Origin: an uncultured Variovorax sp.
GTDB lineage: Bacteria > Pseudomonadota > Gammaproteobacteria > Burkholderiales > Burkholderiaceae
Assembly: GCA_946478645.1 (NCBI GenBank)
Contig: CAMLCW010000290.1
Coordinates: forward strand, 1 to 6,498
DNA length: 6,498 nt
Direction of reading: 5' to 3'
Below, one piece after another: positions 5,159-6,498 of the stretch; the first letter of the stretch is position 1, and each line of letters begins with the position of its first letter. The position numbers were made by a program, and so were the translations under genes. The notes under the pieces are model-generated. The model saw only the letters and a program-made list of their open reading frames with translations. It had not been told where the DNA came from and ran no database searches.

Positions 5159-5396
5159 TATGAAGCGTGTTGAAAGACATGCTATTCAGCCGGCCGAGTA
5201 CGAAGAACTTCCCGAACTCACCGACGAAATGTTCGCGCGGGGCGTCGTCAACAAAGGAGGAAGGCCTAGATCGGAAAATCCGAAGAAGCTGATCTCCATT
5301 CGCCTCCCCGAAGACGTTATTCAACGCTGGCGTGCCACCGGCCCGGGATGGCAGACGCGCATGGCTGAAAAGCTCAGTCGATTGGCGCCAAAATGA
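5115..5396 (+). CDS. brnA: BrnA family antitoxin
   Basis: This 93-residue antitoxin neutralises BrnT by direct binding and normally represses the operon. Residues 29-39 (YEELPELTDEM) are the conserved acidic, toxin-facing part. KGGRPRSENPKK (47-58) is the typical linker. Residues 59-90 form a ribbon-helix-helix: strand LISIRLP, helix EDVIQRWRAT, then GPGWQTRMAEKL. The GPGWQTR turn is a hallmark of BrnA. The start at 5115 is supported by a strong GAGGA site and by the usual overlap with the 3' end of brnT. An ATG at 5160 would remove 15 residues. The gene ends with TGA at 5394-5396 and is intact, as is brnT, so the module is probably functional. G+C is low for this window (one sampled line is 50%), which suggests acquisition by transfer. 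Confidence 0.9.
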   Translation: MTASKHASAPSLGSDMKRVERHAIQPAEYEELPELTDEMFARGVVNKGGRPRSENPKKLISIRLPEDVIQRWRATGPGWQTRMAEKLSRLAPK

Positions 5397-5416
5397 TGCA
5401 GAACGTCTCGCGCCAT

Positions 5417-5436
5417 CGGACCGCGTTCCGCGTCCG
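5417..5436. terminator. Possible bidirectional hairpin between brnA and the cyclase gene
   Basis: CGGA-C-CGCG-TTC-CGCG-TCCG can form eight pairs with one bulged C and a three-base loop. It lies in the 66-base gap between the convergent ends of brnA and the cyclase gene. It has no T-tract on either side, so intrinsic termination is uncertain. Confidence 0.35.
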
Positions 5437-5462
5437 CTGAGTCGTTCGTCAGAGCGGGTGGA

Positions 5463-6242
5463 TCAGCCCTCCACCAACGCCAGCACCCGCAGCGGACTCC
5501 CCGACCCGCCCTGAATCTTCAGCGGCGCCGACACAATCAGCGCCCCCGTCGGCGGCAGCTGGTCCAGGTTCCGCAGGCATTGCAGCCCGTACTTGTTCGC
5601 ACCGTGCATCAGCGTGTGGCACGGATACGCAACCGGCCACGCATACGACTGCCCCGCATCGGTGTTGATCGTCTCGACGCCAAAGCCGTGCACGCGCCGC
5701 TCGCCGATCAGCCATTCGACGGCCGCCTGCGTGGGCCCGGGCGTGTGCGCGCCGTCTTCGCGCATGTTGACGAAAGCGGCCGGGTCGCTGATGCGGCGCG
5801 ACCAGTCGGTGCGCAGCAGCACCCAGGCGCCTTCGGGAATGCGGCCATGGCGCGCCTCCCAGGCCTGCAGGAACGCGACATCGAGCAGCCAGTCGTCGTT
5901 CTGCGCCACCTCGGCGCTGGCATCGACGACCACCGCGGGCGCGATGAAGGCGTCGGGCTCGATGGTGTCGACCGTGTTGTGCGGATGGTCCTTGCCGGTG
6001 ATCCAGTGCGCGGGCGCGTCGAAGTGGGTGCCGGTGTGCTCGCCGCAAGTGAAGTTGTTCCAGTACCAACCCGGCCCCGCTTCGTCGTAGCGCGAGATGC
6101 GCTCCATCCGGAAGCCGGCCACCTGACCGAACTGCGGCGGCAGTTGCAGCGCGGGGAAATCCTCGCTCAAGGTGTGGGTGAGGTCGATGGTGCGGACCGA
6201 ACGGTTGCCCATGGCCTGGGCGAGTTGCATCAGAAGAGACAT
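5463..6242 (-). CDS. Cyclase-family (PF04199) metal-dependent hydrolase
   Basis: This 259-residue soluble enzyme belongs to the family that includes bacterial kynurenine formamidase and isatin hydrolase, which cleave amide or cyclic amide bonds using Mn or Zn. The metal signature HTGTHFDAPAHW is at 69-80, giving likely ligands His69, His73 and Asp75, with His79 beside them. DLTHTLSEDFP (20-30) is the usual opening, and a later histidine is in LMHGANKYG (His213). In my own alignment from memory, the Glu that completes a two-metal site in KynB (the E of the ENL stretch) is Gln221 here. The protein is also longer than KynB (about 210 residues). It therefore looks closer to single-metal members, and I do not call it kynB. 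The start is ATG at 6242, with AAGGA seven bases upstream; a longer in-frame start at 6293 has no such support. It is probably co-transcribed with the RidA-like gene 59 bases upstream. Confidence 0.85.
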   Translation of the reverse strand: MSLLMQLAQAMGNRSVRTIDLTHTLSEDFPALQLPPQFGQVAGFRMERISRYDEAGPGWYWNNFTCGEHTGTHFDAPAHWITGKDHPHNTVDTIEPDAFIAPAVVVDASAEVAQNDDWLLDVAFLQAWEARHGRIPEGAWVLLRTDWSRRISDPAAFVNMREDGAHTPGPTQAAVEWLIGERRVHGFGVETINTDAGQSYAWPVAYPCHTLMHGANKYGLQCLRNLDQLPPTGALIVSAPLKIQGGSGSPLRVLALVEG

Positions 6243-6249
6243 CGGGGAA

Positions 6250-6254
6250 TCCTT
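6250..6254 (-). promoter_or_regulatory. Ribosome-binding site fixing the cyclase start
   Basis: AAGGA on the minus strand lies seven bases before ATG at 6242. The upstream in-frame ATG at 6293 has no such site and would add a stretch absent from the family. Confidence 0.65.
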
Positions 6255-6301
6255 GGCAAGAGCGGTGAACAACAACAACAAACCGGCCGGCAAGCGCCGA
6301 T

Positions 6302-6498
6302 TCAGGCGGCGTGCGGCTTCCGGCGGCTTTGCCGCGCGGTCACTTCGAGCTCCACTTTCGCATGTTCCACCGCGAGCGGGCAGCAGACGGTGGTGTTGGC
6401 GGGGCGGTTGGTGCCGAGTCGGCGGCGCAGCACCTGGCTGACGGCGATCACATCGCCGCGGTCGGGCACGTAGACGCGCACGCGCAGCACGTCGCCGA
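6302..6498 (-). CDS. RidA/YjgF-family protein, C-terminal part
   Basis: The gene runs in from beyond the right edge and ends with TGA at 6302-6304, leaving about 64 C-terminal residues. The wording fits the family: DVLRVRVYVPDRGDVIAVS (helix-strand after the core), a short variable stretch, then RPANTTVCCPLAVEHAKVELEVTA, which matches the closing strands of RidA trimers. RidA proteins hydrolyse reactive enamine/imine intermediates, and some relatives are deaminases in aromatic catabolism, such as 2-aminomuconate deaminase. In E. coli RidA the substrate-carboxylate arginine sits in PARSCV. Here the same place reads PANTTV, so that arginine is absent and the archetypal deaminase activity is doubtful. 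The glutamate of the last strand (VELEV) is kept. The gene sits 59 bases upstream of the cyclase gene on the same strand. The start is outside the window. Confidence 0.82.
   Translation of the reverse strand, partial: GDVLRVRVYVPDRGDVIAVSQVLRRRLGTNRPANTTVCCPLAVEHAKVELEVTARQSRRKPHAA

Noticed and set aside
5449..6473. Long ORFs on both strands overlapping the cyclase gene in other frames
   Set aside because: They are shadows. Only the 5463-6242 minus frame has the HTGTHFDAPAHW site and a ribosome-binding site.
1..6498. CRISPR array, tRNA/rRNA gene, transposase or integrase
   Set aside because: I saw no regularly spaced repeats of suitable length, no cloverleaf or rRNA-like sequence, and no recombinase motifs on either strand.

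Overview
The window looks like part of a high-GC betaproteobacterial chromosome. The style fits Comamonadaceae (Variovorax-like), but that is inferred from codon use, protein wording and gene families, not from a diagnostic marker. It is core-type sequence on both sides of a short accessory patch. Sample 60-base lines in the core-type genes reach about 75% G+C. Sample lines between about 4180 and 5400 give 50-57%.

Layout. At the left edge is the 3' end of prfC (peptide chain release factor 3, + strand, to 509). A 100-base gap with a tandem 15-base repeat follows. Next is a three-gene minus-strand operon, transcribed 3246 to 610: a COG4586-type ABC ATPase and two membrane permeases of the COG4587 and COG3694 types, packed with a 4-base GTGA overlap and a 4-base gap. 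Divergent from it, on the + strand, is a complete HAD-superfamily (type IIB) phosphatase at 3322-4185.

The accessory patch starts at the phosphatase stop codon. In order it holds a small TatA-like single-span membrane ORF coupled through ATGA, an out-of-frame overlapping ASCH-domain gene, a decayed second copy of an internal piece of the phosphatase gene (121 gapless bases, 113 identical), and a complete brnT-brnA toxin-antitoxin pair. In front of brnT there is a good sigma70-like promoter. A centred inverted repeat covers its spacer and -10 box, and the predicted transcript starts at or next to the GTG start codon, so brnT may be leaderless.

To the right, on the minus strand, are a cyclase-family metal-dependent hydrolase (5463-6242) and, upstream of it, the C-terminal part of a RidA/YjgF-family protein that runs off the window (6302-6498). 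They are probably co-transcribed and may belong to a small catabolic unit.

The most interesting region is 3864-5396. The direct repeat of phosphatase sequence places brnT in frame behind a fragment of the neighbouring gene. Recombination between the two copies would delete 811 bases and create an in-frame phosphatase-BrnT fusion. I did not find a convincing wholly new system. The novelty lies in how this toxin-antitoxin insertion is built and controlled.
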